DNA from: DASWHR01 sp036398095
GTDB lineage: Bacteria > Actinomycetota > AC-67
NCBI GenBank assembly: GCA_036398095.1
Contig: DASWHR010000014.1
Location: 1-19,892, forward strand
Direction of reading: 5' to 3'
DNA: 19,892 nucleotides
Every line of letters starts with the position of its first letter. Positions within the stretch are counted from its first letter, which is position 1. The translations under genes and the position numbers were made by a program. Below, one piece after another: positions 8,258-14,675 of the stretch. Below the pieces are notes generated by a model, which saw only the letters and a list, made by a program, of their open reading frames with translations, had not been told where the DNA came from and did not search any database.

Positions 8258-8700
8258 CAGGCGAGCAAGCCGGGGACGGCGCCCGCCGGTCCGCCGTAGC
8301 CGGTCAAGTCCCAGCCGACCGGCGTGCCGGTGAGCGCGCCGGCCGCGTCCTGGCCGGTCCACTCGCCGTAGTACGCGGCCGTGATCAACACCAGCGCCAG
8401 CTCCGCAAGGTCGCGCAGATCGGAATGCTCGTGCTCGCCCAGCATTCGCAGCGTATGGAGCCGATCATCTGGCTCCATCGCCTCGAAGCGTCCCGCTTCG
8501 AACGCGACGCCTTGCCGTGCGGCCGCGACGCCGTCGAGCGCCGCGGCAAGCACCACCGGCAATTCCGGTCCGAGAAACGTCAAATAATGAAGGACGAACC
8601 GCTCCGCCGCGACGTCGCCGGCGCCGGCCGTCGCATCGTCGGGCGGCGATGGGATCACGGCCTCGGCCAGCGCGGCGATCGTGCGCTCCGGTGAAGCCAT
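8257..8700 (-). CDS. Gluconate 2-dehydrogenase subunit 3-like protein
   Basis: This 147-residue protein precedes and overlaps the GMC oxidoreductase gene by ATGA. The C-terminal YYGEWTGQDAAGALTGTPVG segment followed by a Gly-Tyr-Gly-Gly ending is characteristic of the small subunit that accompanies GMC dehydrogenases (gluconate 2-dehydrogenase subunit 3 family). The N-terminal TIAALAEAVIPS also fits the mature start of these subunits. Many members carry a twin-arginine signal; here the protein begins directly at the mature-like region (MASPERTIAALAEA), so no export is predicted. The ATG at 8700 was chosen over an in-frame extension to 8991, which runs antiparallel through the zinc-ribbon gene and is low-complexity Arg-rich sequence. 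The start lies 8 bases after the zinc-ribbon stop. Its likely role is to stabilise or mature the catalytic subunit. Confidence 0.87.
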   Translation of the reverse strand: MASPERTIAALAEAVIPSPPDDATAGAGDVAAERFVLHYLTFLGPELPVVLAAALDGVAAARQGVAFEAGRFEAMEPDDRLHTLRMLGEHEHSDLRDLAELALVLITAAYYGEWTGQDAAGALTGTPVGWDLTGYGGPAGAVPGLLA

Positions 8701-8708
8701 GATCGGGT

Positions 8709-9008
8709 CTAGGCGCTCTTGCGAGCGTCGATGATCTTGCTGCGCTGCACGATCGCCGCGCGAAGCGGATCGAGCAGCGAGTTCTCGTCCAGATCGAAGG
8801 TCGGTCCGAGCGAGCTGAGCTGATCGAGCGCAGCTTCGAGCATGCTGCCGGCGCGTTGCACGTTCGACAGCGCGCTGAGGAAGTTGCCGCTGTAGTCGGC
8901 GTCCATCGGCGTTCCGCAGAATGGGCAACGGCCGGCGGTCTCGCCCGCGACCACCAGGTCGGCGGGAATGTCGCGCGCGCAAACGGTGCAACGTCCCTTG
9001 ATCTTCAA
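8709..9008 (-). CDS. Small zinc-ribbon protein, function unknown
   Basis: The protein has 99 residues when started at TTG (9008), which is preceded by a perfect AAGGAGG five bases away and overlaps the receiver gene's stop as TTGA. An in-frame ATG at 9128 would force a 124-base overlap with the receiver gene and adds Arg-rich non-conserved sequence, so the shorter form is preferred. Cys7, Cys10, Cys28 and Cys31 (CTVC and CPFC) form a zinc ribbon; the rest (about 40-99) is predicted helical with acidic LDENSLLDPL. It is the second gene of the five-gene operon and is probably translationally coupled to the receiver gene. It could be a binding partner of the receiver protein or an assembly factor for the dehydrogenase; neither is shown. 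It resembles no named family that I can state. Confidence 0.82.
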   Translation of the reverse strand: MKIKGRCTVCARDIPADLVVAGETAGRCPFCGTPMDADYSGNFLSALSNVQRAGSMLEAALDQLSSLGPTFDLDENSLLDPLRAAIVQRSKIIDARKSA

Positions 9009-9379
9009 TCGGTCCTCCTTGATATCGATGCGCTCGGATGAATAAGCGCCTTCGCCGCGTCGGCGAGCGCGAACGAGTCGATCGGACGCACCAGCCATCG
9101 ATCGGCGCCCGACCATCGGGCCAGCCACCGGTCGTCCGGCCGCTCGAGCAGAACGATCACGGCCGGCGGGTCGATCATCATCTTGAGCTCGCGCGACAAG
9201 CCGAACGCGCCGAACGGCACGGTGGTCTCGTCGGCGATCACCAAATCGAAGTCGCTCGCCTCGGCCATGGCGAGCGCGTCGCGGCCGTTCATCGCCCGGG
9301 CGAACTCGTAGACCGGGCCGAGCGCACCGGCGACGAACCGGTGCTGCGACGGCATCTCGGAGACGGTAAGCACCCTCAT
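9005..9379 (-). CDS. Degenerate single-domain response-regulator receiver protein
   Basis: This 124-residue protein has a CheY-like layout: a beta strand MRVLTVSE, a strand DFDLVIAD with Asp50 in the phosphoacceptor position, a strand PAVIVLLE, and WLVRPIDSFALADAAKAL at the end. The acidic pair of beta 1 is reduced to Ser7-Glu8, the Thr/Ser after beta 4 is Leu, and the invariant Lys before Pro is Arg98. It is therefore a pseudoreceiver-like protein that may not switch by phosphorylation. There is no output domain and no histidine kinase gene nearby. The ATG at 9379 is chosen over a TTG three codons earlier because a TAGGAT -10 with GTGACG -35 ends 9 bases before it. It opens the five-gene operon. 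The family assignment rests on fold-like patterning, so it is less certain than for enzymes. Confidence 0.78.
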   Translation of the reverse strand: MRVLTVSEMPSQHRFVAGALGPVYEFARAMNGRDALAMAEASDFDLVIADETTVPFGAFGLSRELKMMIDPPAVIVLLERPDDRWLARWSGADRWLVRPIDSFALADAAKALIHPSASISRRTD

Positions 9380-9388
9380 GGCGGGCAA

Positions 9389-9417
9389 ATCCTACGGGCG
9401 GCGCTGCGGCGCGTCAC
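9389..9417 (-). promoter_or_regulatory. Promoter of the receiver-to-DUF72 operon
   Basis: On the minus strand, GTGACG (9412-9417) and TAGGAT (9389-9394) are separated by exactly 17 bases. Nine bases then separate the -10 from the ATG, so the mRNA would have almost no leader. It stands back to back with the aquaporin promoter. Confidence 0.55.
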
Positions 9418-9461
9418 ATCGTCGGTGGGCCAGGAAACGAAGCGCCCCGCGACGGCGGTCC

Positions 9462-9490
9462 TTGACTTCGCGAGACCGGCCGCATAGGGA
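9462..9490 (+). promoter_or_regulatory. Promoter of the aquaporin gene
   Basis: TTGACT (9462-9467) and TAGGGA (9485-9490) are 17 bases apart, a good housekeeping-type promoter in the style of high-GC Gram-positive bacteria. It predicts a leader of about 50-55 bases, in line with the strong AAAGGAG site before the ATG. Confidence 0.65.
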
Positions 9491-9498
9491 AGGTGCGG

Positions 9499-9545
9499 CC
9501 TTCTTTCTTCGGGAAGGAAGGATCCTTCTGAAGGAAGGAAAGGAG
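9499..9545 (+). promoter_or_regulatory. Purine/pyrimidine leader of the aquaporin mRNA with palindrome
   Basis: A pyrimidine run CCTTCTTTCTTC (9499-9510) is followed by several AAGG units, a perfect 12-base palindrome GAAGGATCCTTC (9517-9528), and the ribosome binding site AAAGGAG (9539-9545). CCTTC segments can pair with either the upstream or the downstream AAGG units, including those next to the ribosome binding site, so alternative folding could affect translation. This is a structural observation; no known riboswitch class matches. Confidence 0.4.
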
Positions 9546-9549
9546 CCTC

Positions 9550-10329
9550 ATGGAAAAGAGCATGCCCCAAAAACTCGTCTCCGAGTTCGTCGGGACGCTG
9601 ACCTTGATCTTCATCGGCGCCGGGTCGTTCCTGGCGGCCAGCGTCGTGCCGCAAGGAGCCGGCCTGGTCACCTACGCGCTCGCGTACGGCCTGGCGGTCG
9701 CGACGATGGTCTCGGCGCTCGGTCACGTGTCGGGCGGGCACTTCAATCCGGCGGTGACGATCGGCGTGTGGATCGCGCAAAAGATCAAGTCCTCGGATGC
9801 GGTCGGCTACATCGCCGCGCAACTGGCCGGCGCAAGCGCCGGCGCGTTGCTGCTTCGCCTGGCGCTTCCCAAGGGCTTGTGGGATCAGCCGCAGCTCGCG
9901 CTCGGAACCCCGCAGGTCGTGACCGGCATCTCCAACGGCCAGGCGGTGCTGATCGAAGCGATCCTGACGTTCTTCCTGGTGTGGGTCGTGTTCGGCGCGG
10001 CGGTCGATCCGGAGGGATCGTCGGGCAAGACCGCCGGCCTGGCGATCGGATTCGTGATCGTGATGGGCGTCATGATGGGCGGCCCGTTCACCGGTGCCGC
10101 CATGAACCCCGCTCGCCACTTCGGCCCGATGTTGCTGTCGTGGACGACGAAGGGGTGGTGGGTGTACTGGATCGGGCCGGTTGCCGGCGGCATCGTGGCG
10201 GCCGCGCTCTACGACGGCGTCATCCTTCGCAAGAAGGAAGCGACACTGCCGCCCGAGGAAGCGCCGCACGGCGTCGGCGCGTACGGCGACGACGCGCACG
10301 GCGACGACGAGATCCCCGCCGCCGAATAG
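9550..10329 (+). CDS. Aquaporin / MIP-family channel
   Basis: The 259-residue channel has six predicted membrane helices and both hallmark half-helix motifs, GGHFNPAVT (62-70) and GAAMNPARHFGP (182-193). By alignment to E. coli AqpZ by eye, the aromatic/arginine filter is Tyr46, Val174, Ala183 and Arg189, against Phe, His, Thr and Arg in AqpZ. Losing His and Thr makes a less polar and possibly wider filter, closer to the Val-Ala-Arg part of plant NIP-I channels, so water-only selectivity should not be assumed. The C-terminal tail (about 227-259) is cytoplasmic, acidic and His/Asp-rich (GDDAHGDDE). The ATG has AAAGGAG four bases upstream. It has its own promoter and terminator, so it is monocistronic, and is divergent from the receiver operon. 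Confidence 0.95.
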   Translation: MEKSMPQKLVSEFVGTLTLIFIGAGSFLAASVVPQGAGLVTYALAYGLAVATMVSALGHVSGGHFNPAVTIGVWIAQKIKSSDAVGYIAAQLAGASAGALLLRLALPKGLWDQPQLALGTPQVVTGISNGQAVLIEAILTFFLVWVVFGAAVDPEGSSGKTAGLAIGFVIVMGVMMGGPFTGAAMNPARHFGPMLLSWTTKGWWVYWIGPVAGGIVAAALYDGVILRKKEATLPPEEAPHGVGAYGDDAHGDDEIPAAE

Positions 10330-10344
10330 CACCGTGAACGACAA

Positions 10345-10378
10345 CGCGAAGGCCGGCGATCGTTCGCCGGCCTTCGCG
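10345..10378. terminator. Bidirectional intrinsic terminator hairpin
   Basis: A perfect 15-base-pair stem, CGCGAAGGCCGGCGA with its exact complement, is closed by a TCGT loop. It sits 15 bases after the aquaporin stop and 13 bases before the stop of the convergent 795-residue gene. GTCTTT follows on the plus strand and TTGTCGTT on the minus strand; both are short U-tracts. Confidence 0.85.
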
Positions 10379-10391
10379 GTCTTTCGGCTCG

Positions 10392-12779
10392 CTACGACCA
10401 GCAGACGCGCTGGTTCCTGCTGATGTTCCACAGATGGTCGGTGTCCTGCGTCGGATACGCGATCCGGAACAGCAGACAGAAGTTGCCGTTGCTCTTGAAC
10501 AGGAACTGATACTTCGAGTTGCCGTCCAGAATGATCTGCTGAACGAACTTCCATTCGCCGGTCGGGCCGTCGAGGCGCTGCAGCCAGACCTTCTTGCCGG
10601 GGTGCCCCGGGATGACCGCACCGGACAGTTGCACGTTCACGCCCTTGGGAAGCGAGGCGGCCGACGAGTTGAAGATCACACCCGGCCGAATGCCCACGCG
10701 CAGCAGCGCGCTGTCGGACGGCAGGTTGTCGGCGTCGCCGGAATAGCTCGCCAGATAGTCCGATGATGCGCTCGGGTTCGTCTCGGAGAACTGGAACGTC
10801 CCATCGGCCGCCGTCTGCGTCGAGCCCAGCAGGATGAAGGTGCTCGAGCCCACGACGCGCCGCTTGATCGTGACAGTCCTGCCCGACAGCGGTGCGCCCT
10901 CGGCGGTGAGCGTTCCGGTCAGCGCCGGATCGATGCCGTAGACGCCCACGGTCGGCGCGATCGACGCGGCGATCGCCGTCGTGCTTCGGCCCCACTTCGC
11001 CAGCACGACGTCGGTCGTGTCGGGCTCGACGGTGCTTCCGGGAACGTTTGTGCCGCCCGCAGGCTCGGCCGGCGGATCGCCGGCGTCGGGTCCTTCGGTG
11101 AGGTCGGCGACCATCCCGTCGACCCAGCCGCGAATCGTGGTGGTGCCGTTGACGTTGCTGGTGAACGTTGTCGACGATCCGATCGCACCCGGCGTGCCGG
11201 CCAGCGAACAGCGTCCGTTCGCGACCGTCGTGCATTGACGATCGGGGGATGCGGGTGAGTCCCCGGAATCGGGATCGCCGGCACCGATCAGCTCGAAGTC
11301 TACGACGATGCCTTCCATCGGCTGCAGGTTTTCGTCGAGAACCTCGGCGGTGAGCGAGTACTCGGTTCCGGGAGCCAGGTTTCCACCCGGCGGGGTCTCG
11401 GGCGTGACCTCCAACTGCGTGGCGACCGATGTCCCGCCGGTCCAGGTGACCTGGCCGCGGTCGGTCAGCGCATCGCCGCCGTCCTCATCGGGGGCTTCCG
11501 GCTCCGTCGCGCAGGCCCCGCCGTCACCGACGGGTCCGGCCGGTGCGTAGAAGTCGGGCGTGCCGGTATCGCGCCAGGCGCAGAACTTGTCGATGCCGTT
11601 GCTGCCGCCCGAGGTGTACACGATCGAGCAAGTCCCGTCCGAGGCGGAGACGCATTCCTTGTTCACGGTCGTGCCGCTCTGCGCGTTGGGTCCGCCGACG
11701 ATGTACACGTCGATGTTGACGCCGCCGATCCCGTCGGCGAACTGGTCGGACGCCTTCAGGTTCACGGTGTGGGTGCTTTCGTCGGGAAGCACGCGAGCAT
11801 CGTCTTCGTTGAGGATGTCGATCGTGGTGACGACACGATCCTGCCATGTGACCTGCATCACGTCGGTGCCGTCGTCGTTCTCTGGAGCGTCGACGACCTC
11901 GCCGCAGCCGCCCCCGTCGGCGGCTGTGGCGTCATCGACCTCATCGTCGTTGTCCGAGTCGATCCAGGCGCAGATGTGGGCGGTTCCGTCTTCCAGCGTT
12001 CCGGGCTGCACCGGAACGTCGAACGTGCAGTTTCCTTGCGCGTCGGTGACGCAACCGTAGTCGGGAGGAGCGACCTTGCCGGCATCGGCGTCGTTGACCG
12101 CGGCCGTCAGGTTCTCGGCATCGACGGAGACGCCGGCGACGCCGGTCCCCGTCACCGTGACCTTGCAGGTGTAGGTGACGTGCGTGGCGGACTCGGCGCC
12201 GGTCGTGGGCGCGGTCTCGACATCGTCACCGGCGCCGGCAGGCAACTCGTCGTCGCAGTCCAGCACCTGCGTCCCGCCGCCGCCGCCGCCACTCCCAACC
12301 ACGACCGCCACGACGTCCGTGGTATCGGGCTCGGCGACATCGCCGGGAACCAGAATCTCGTTGATGCCTTCGGCCGCGTCGGCCTCGGTTGTGCGATCTG
12401 CACCCGCGTGATGGATCCACGCGCGGATCACATCGACGTTGGCGAAGGCGGGCGTGTATTGGGTCGTGCACGAGGTGAGCGTGACCGCCACCGTGCACGA
12501 GAAGTCGGGCGTCGCCGGCGTGACGCCGTCGCTATCGTTGGGCCCGCCCTCCAGTTCGAAGTCGACTTCCGTCGAAAGGACCGCGGGGACGCCGAGCGTC
12601 GCGGTGAGCGTCGCCGGCAATCCGGTGGACCCGGTCCCGGTTTCGGGCGTGACGTCGAGCGTCTGCCCGGCGTGGGCGGCGAAGACCACCTGCGGAACCG
12701 AGGCAAGCAGCCCGGTCGCGACAAGAACGAGGGCCGCCGGCAACGCGTGGCGACGGCGAACGGATGAAAGCGACTTCAA
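10392..12779 (-). CDS. Secreted multidomain Ig-like (invasin/Big-type) repeat protein, 795 aa
   Basis: A basic N-terminus, a hydrophobic core (about 13-30) and VVFA-AHA form a Sec signal peptide. Four related beta-sandwich units follow at about 40-160, 170-312, 315-448 and 455-596, each with a VTPET- or DILNE-like opening and an AW or GW strand (WIHH, CAWID, CAWRD, GWVDG). Cysteine pairs spaced by eight recur (243/251, 376/384, 516/524; 95/104 in unit 1); units 2 and 3 have a second pair (270/292, 400/423). EPDTTDVV occurs at 150-157 and 586-593. About 598-697 is a different Ig-like domain (ending YSGDADNLPSDS), and 698-795 is a final domain with KKVWLQR and two cysteines. It lacks LPXTG, a C-terminal helix and SLH repeats, so it seems released or held non-covalently. 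The TTG start has GGAGGT six bases upstream. Binding partners are unknown. Confidence 0.87.
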   Translation of the reverse strand: MKSLSSVRRRHALPAALVLVATGLLASVPQVVFAAHAGQTLDVTPETGTGSTGLPATLTATLGVPAVLSTEVDFELEGGPNDSDGVTPATPDFSCTVAVTLTSCTTQYTPAFANVDVIRAWIHHAGADRTTEADAAEGINEILVPGDVAEPDTTDVVAVVVGSGGGGGGTQVLDCDDELPAGAGDDVETAPTTGAESATHVTYTCKVTVTGTGVAGVSVDAENLTAAVNDADAGKVAPPDYGCVTDAQGNCTFDVPVQPGTLEDGTAHICAWIDSDNDDEVDDATAADGGGCGEVVDAPENDDGTDVMQVTWQDRVVTTIDILNEDDARVLPDESTHTVNLKASDQFADGIGGVNIDVYIVGGPNAQSGTTVNKECVSASDGTCSIVYTSGGSNGIDKFCAWRDTGTPDFYAPAGPVGDGGACATEPEAPDEDGGDALTDRGQVTWTGGTSVATQLEVTPETPPGGNLAPGTEYSLTAEVLDENLQPMEGIVVDFELIGAGDPDSGDSPASPDRQCTTVANGRCSLAGTPGAIGSSTTFTSNVNGTTTIRGWVDGMVADLTEGPDAGDPPAEPAGGTNVPGSTVEPDTTDVVLAKWGRSTTAIAASIAPTVGVYGIDPALTGTLTAEGAPLSGRTVTIKRRVVGSSTFILLGSTQTAADGTFQFSETNPSASSDYLASYSGDADNLPSDSALLRVGIRPGVIFNSSAASLPKGVNVQLSGAVIPGHPGKKVWLQRLDGPTGEWKFVQQIILDGNSKYQFLFKSNGNFCLLFRIAYPTQDTDHLWNISRNQRVCWS

Positions 12780-12866
12780 CGATGCACCTCCGTGTCGATT
12801 CCCGAGGGAAATTCAGCGCACTGTCGCCCACTCCGCGCGGGACATGCAAGCAGCGCAGCCAAGTTT

Positions 12867-12894
12867 GTCATACAAAAATCGTCCTCTTCCCCAA
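12867..12894 (-). promoter_or_regulatory. Possible promoter of the 795-residue secreted protein
   Basis: On the minus strand TTGGGG (12889-12894) and TATGAC (12867-12872) are 16 bases apart, giving an RNA leader of about 80 bases. A perfect TTGACA also occurs on this strand at 12949-12954, but with no convincing -10 behind it. The rest of the 205-base gap to the sigma gene holds the inverted repeat at 12923-12942 and no gene that I can support. Confidence 0.3.
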
Positions 12895-12922
12895 CAAATC
12901 GGACGACCAGCCGAGCACCCGC

Positions 12923-12942
12923 CTCTCGAAAAAGTCCGAGAG
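12923..12942. repeat. Inverted repeat in the divergent sigma / secreted-protein control region
   Basis: CTCTCG and CGAGAG flank an 8-base spacer. It lies between the start regions of the two divergent genes, just upstream of the putative sigma-gene -35. It could be an operator or a small hairpin; there is no U-tract to make it a terminator. Confidence 0.4.
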
Positions 12943-12949
12943 CGCGGCT

Positions 12950-12980
12950 GTCAACGTTTCGTCTCATCAAAGCGTATAAC
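12950..12980 (+). promoter_or_regulatory. Possible promoter of the ECF sigma gene
   Basis: TATAAC (12975-12980) ends 4 bases before the GTG start. GTCAAC (12950-12955) and CGT (12973-12975) are 17 bases apart, an arrangement seen in many ECF-type promoters, so autoregulation is possible. The two readings (housekeeping -10 or ECF site) cannot be separated by eye. Confidence 0.35.
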
Positions 12981-12984
12981 GAGC

Positions 12985-13527
12985 GTGAACGCCATCATTG
13001 AACATCATGCGAGGAGCAGCATCTCCGTCTTCGGTCCTTCGTCGGAGCGGCTCGACCGCCTCGGCGAGTGGTTCGCCGCCGAGTACGAGCCGCTGCTTCG
13101 CTTTGCCTACTTCGTCACCGGCGATCGCGAAGCCGCCCGCGACGCCGTCCAGGACGCGTTCATCCGGATCTGGAAGGCCGGCGGTCGCGTCGAGCAGGAC
13201 GGCTTCCCGACATATGCCCGGCGCACAATCGCGAACCTCGGCCGGTCCCGCTTCCGCCGCCTGCGAGCCGAGCGAACCGCGATCGCGGCGCTCCCCCGGC
13301 GCCCCGAAGGCGTCTCCGACCCCGACCCGGTCGAACGCGACGAGGTCTGGGCTGCGATCCTTCGCCTGCCGGCGCAGCAGCGCGCCGTCGTCGCGCTCCG
13401 CTTCTACGAGCACATGACCGAAGCTCAAATCGCCGCGACGCTCGCCGTGAGCGCCGGCACCGTCAAAAAGCAGCTCTCGCGCGCGCTGAACCGCTTGAGC
13501 ATCGAATTGGAAGGGAGGCCGCGATGA
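12985..13527 (+). CDS. ECF (group 4) RNA polymerase sigma factor
   Basis: The 180-residue protein has sigma region 2 at about 34-98 (YEPLLRFAYFVTGDREAARD, then DAFIRIWKAGG) and region 4 at about 120-173 (LPAQQRAVVALRFYEHMTEA, then an HTH ending GTVKKQLSRAL). No region 1 or 3 is present, as expected for ECF factors. It should direct RNA polymerase to a dedicated promoter set. GTG at 12985 is the only in-frame standard start that includes all of region 2 with modest N-terminal extension; TATAAC lies 4 bases upstream, pointing to a leaderless message. A GAGGAG at 13011 has no standard start behind it. The stop overlaps the next gene's ATG (ATGA), which fits the usual sigma/anti-sigma pairing. 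It is divergent from the 795-residue secreted protein gene, a plausible target. Confidence 0.92.
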   Translation: MNAIIEHHARSSISVFGPSSERLDRLGEWFAAEYEPLLRFAYFVTGDREAARDAVQDAFIRIWKAGGRVEQDGFPTYARRTIANLGRSRFRRLRAERTAIAALPRRPEGVSDPDPVERDEVWAAILRLPAQQRAVVALRFYEHMTEAQIAATLAVSAGTVKKQLSRALNRLSIELEGRPR

Positions 13528-14666
13528 CCGATCGTCGTGGCGATATCGAATCTCGAGTCGAGGAGGCTCTCATGCGTCGCTCTACCGATGTCGAACCCGA
13601 ACCGGGCGCGTGGGACGGGGTCCGCTCCGGCGTGCGCCGCGCGCAGCGAATCCGCGTCGCGGTCTCCTCCGTCGCCGCGCTCGCGCTGATCGGCGCCGGC
13701 ATCTTCGTGGTGCCACGCCTGATGAACCGCGACTCGGGTAGCACCCCGGTCCAGCCGGGCCCGAGCGTGACCACGCCGTCCCCCACGCTCACACCGACCG
13801 GCCTGCCGGCCGGCTGGTCCGTGCTCCGCTACGACGAGCAGGCCTACTGGCTGACCGTTCCCGACTCGTGGAAGACCGGATGGTTCGAAGGCCACGCCGA
13901 GTACCGTCCCCCGGGCCTTCCCGGGCTCACGGTCGGCGAAGACACCTTCGCGGTCGAGACATTCGGCTCGGACGGAATCCCGCAGCCCGAAGGCGATCCG
14001 GAAGCGCTCACGATCAACGGCTCCCCGGCGAAGCGATGGGAGACGCCCTCGGAGAGCGGCGCCTACACCGTCACCTTCGAGATCGACCTTCCCTGCTACA
14101 CCTGGCCGGGCTACACCTGGCCGGGATCGAGCGGGGTCATCGACTGCGCGAAGGTTCCCCTCCGGGTCGTGGTCTACGCATCGACTGCGGATCTATGGAC
14201 CGAGCACGGCGAGGCCGGCGAGCGCGTGGCTCGCTCGATCACCTTTGCCGAACGGCCGATGCCCGCCGCCGCCACCACCTACCGCACCTTCAACGGATCC
14301 TCGTCGGTCGAATGGGACGCCAAGACGTGGGCGGTCGTGCAGTTCATGCAATCGCGCATCTTCGGAGACGTCGAACGCGGCAACATGTTCCTGACCGCGA
14401 ACGCGAAGCAGCAGTACGACGATCACGCCGGCGGGCTGGATCGCTACGACCCGGACTCGAGCCGCCGCATGGTCACCTACTCGATCACCGCGCGCGCCGG
14501 CGCCGACGCGAACTCCGACGAGTTCACCGTTCGCATCACCGAGGCGAGCCTGGACGGCAGCAACCCCGAGTCGACCTACTCCGAAACGCTCGGCGTCGGC
14601 CCGGCCGAGACGAACAAGGCCGCGACCCCGTTCCAGATCCGGTTCGCGGTGCGCGACAACGGATAG
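13524..14666 (+). CDS. Single-pass membrane protein in anti-sigma position, with large extracytoplasmic domain
   Basis: The 380-residue protein has a short cytoplasmic N-terminus (1-43), one membrane helix (about 44-64, VAVSSVAALALIGAGIFVVP), a Pro/Thr/Ser linker (73-96) and a long outer part. The ATG overlaps the sigma stop and has GGGAGG five bases upstream, so the two proteins should be made together. The cytoplasmic part (DIESRVEEALMRRS, then AWDGVRSGVRRA) resembles short helical regions of some anti-sigma factors, but the HxxxCxxC zinc motif is absent. Outer region 1 (about 97-245) contains YWLTVPDSWKTGWFE and likely disulfide cysteines 191 and 208; region 2 (about 262-378) has VVQFMQSRIFGDVERGNMFL, reminiscent of NTF2-like or sporulation-type lipoprotein folds. 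It is most likely an anti-sigma sensor that holds the sigma factor until an envelope signal arrives. This rests on position and topology. Confidence 0.85.
   Translation: MTDRRGDIESRVEEALMRRSTDVEPEPGAWDGVRSGVRRAQRIRVAVSSVAALALIGAGIFVVPRLMNRDSGSTPVQPGPSVTTPSPTLTPTGLPAGWSVLRYDEQAYWLTVPDSWKTGWFEGHAEYRPPGLPGLTVGEDTFAVETFGSDGIPQPEGDPEALTINGSPAKRWETPSESGAYTVTFEIDLPCYTWPGYTWPGSSGVIDCAKVPLRVVVYASTADLWTEHGEAGERVARSITFAERPMPAAATTYRTFNGSSSVEWDAKTWAVVQFMQSRIFGDVERGNMFLTANAKQQYDDHAGGLDRYDPDSSRRMVTYSITARAGADANSDEFTVRITEASLDGSNPESTYSETLGVGPAETNKAATPFQIRFAVRDNG
14096..14125 (+). repeat. Exact 15-base tandem duplication inside the anti-sigma-like gene
   Basis: CTACACCTGGCCGGG occurs twice without interruption and in frame, encoding YTWPG twice (residues 192-201) just after Cys191. 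It is a recent-looking in-frame duplication in the outer domain. Confidence 0.9.
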
Positions 14667-14675
14667 CCGACCGGT

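Noticed and set aside
8258..8362. N-terminal extension of the GMC oxidoreductase
   Set aside because: The extra 35 residues are Arg/Gly-rich overlap with the previous gene; the ATGA overlap start lies just before the FAD motif.
8701..8991. N-terminal extension of the subunit 3-like protein
   Set aside because: It overlaps the zinc-ribbon gene in another frame, is Arg-rich, and the family start fits MASPERT at 8700.
9511..9545. AAGGAAGG units as a CRISPR or satellite repeat
   Set aside because: Units are 4 bases long, irregular, and confined to a 35-base leader ending in the ribosome binding site.
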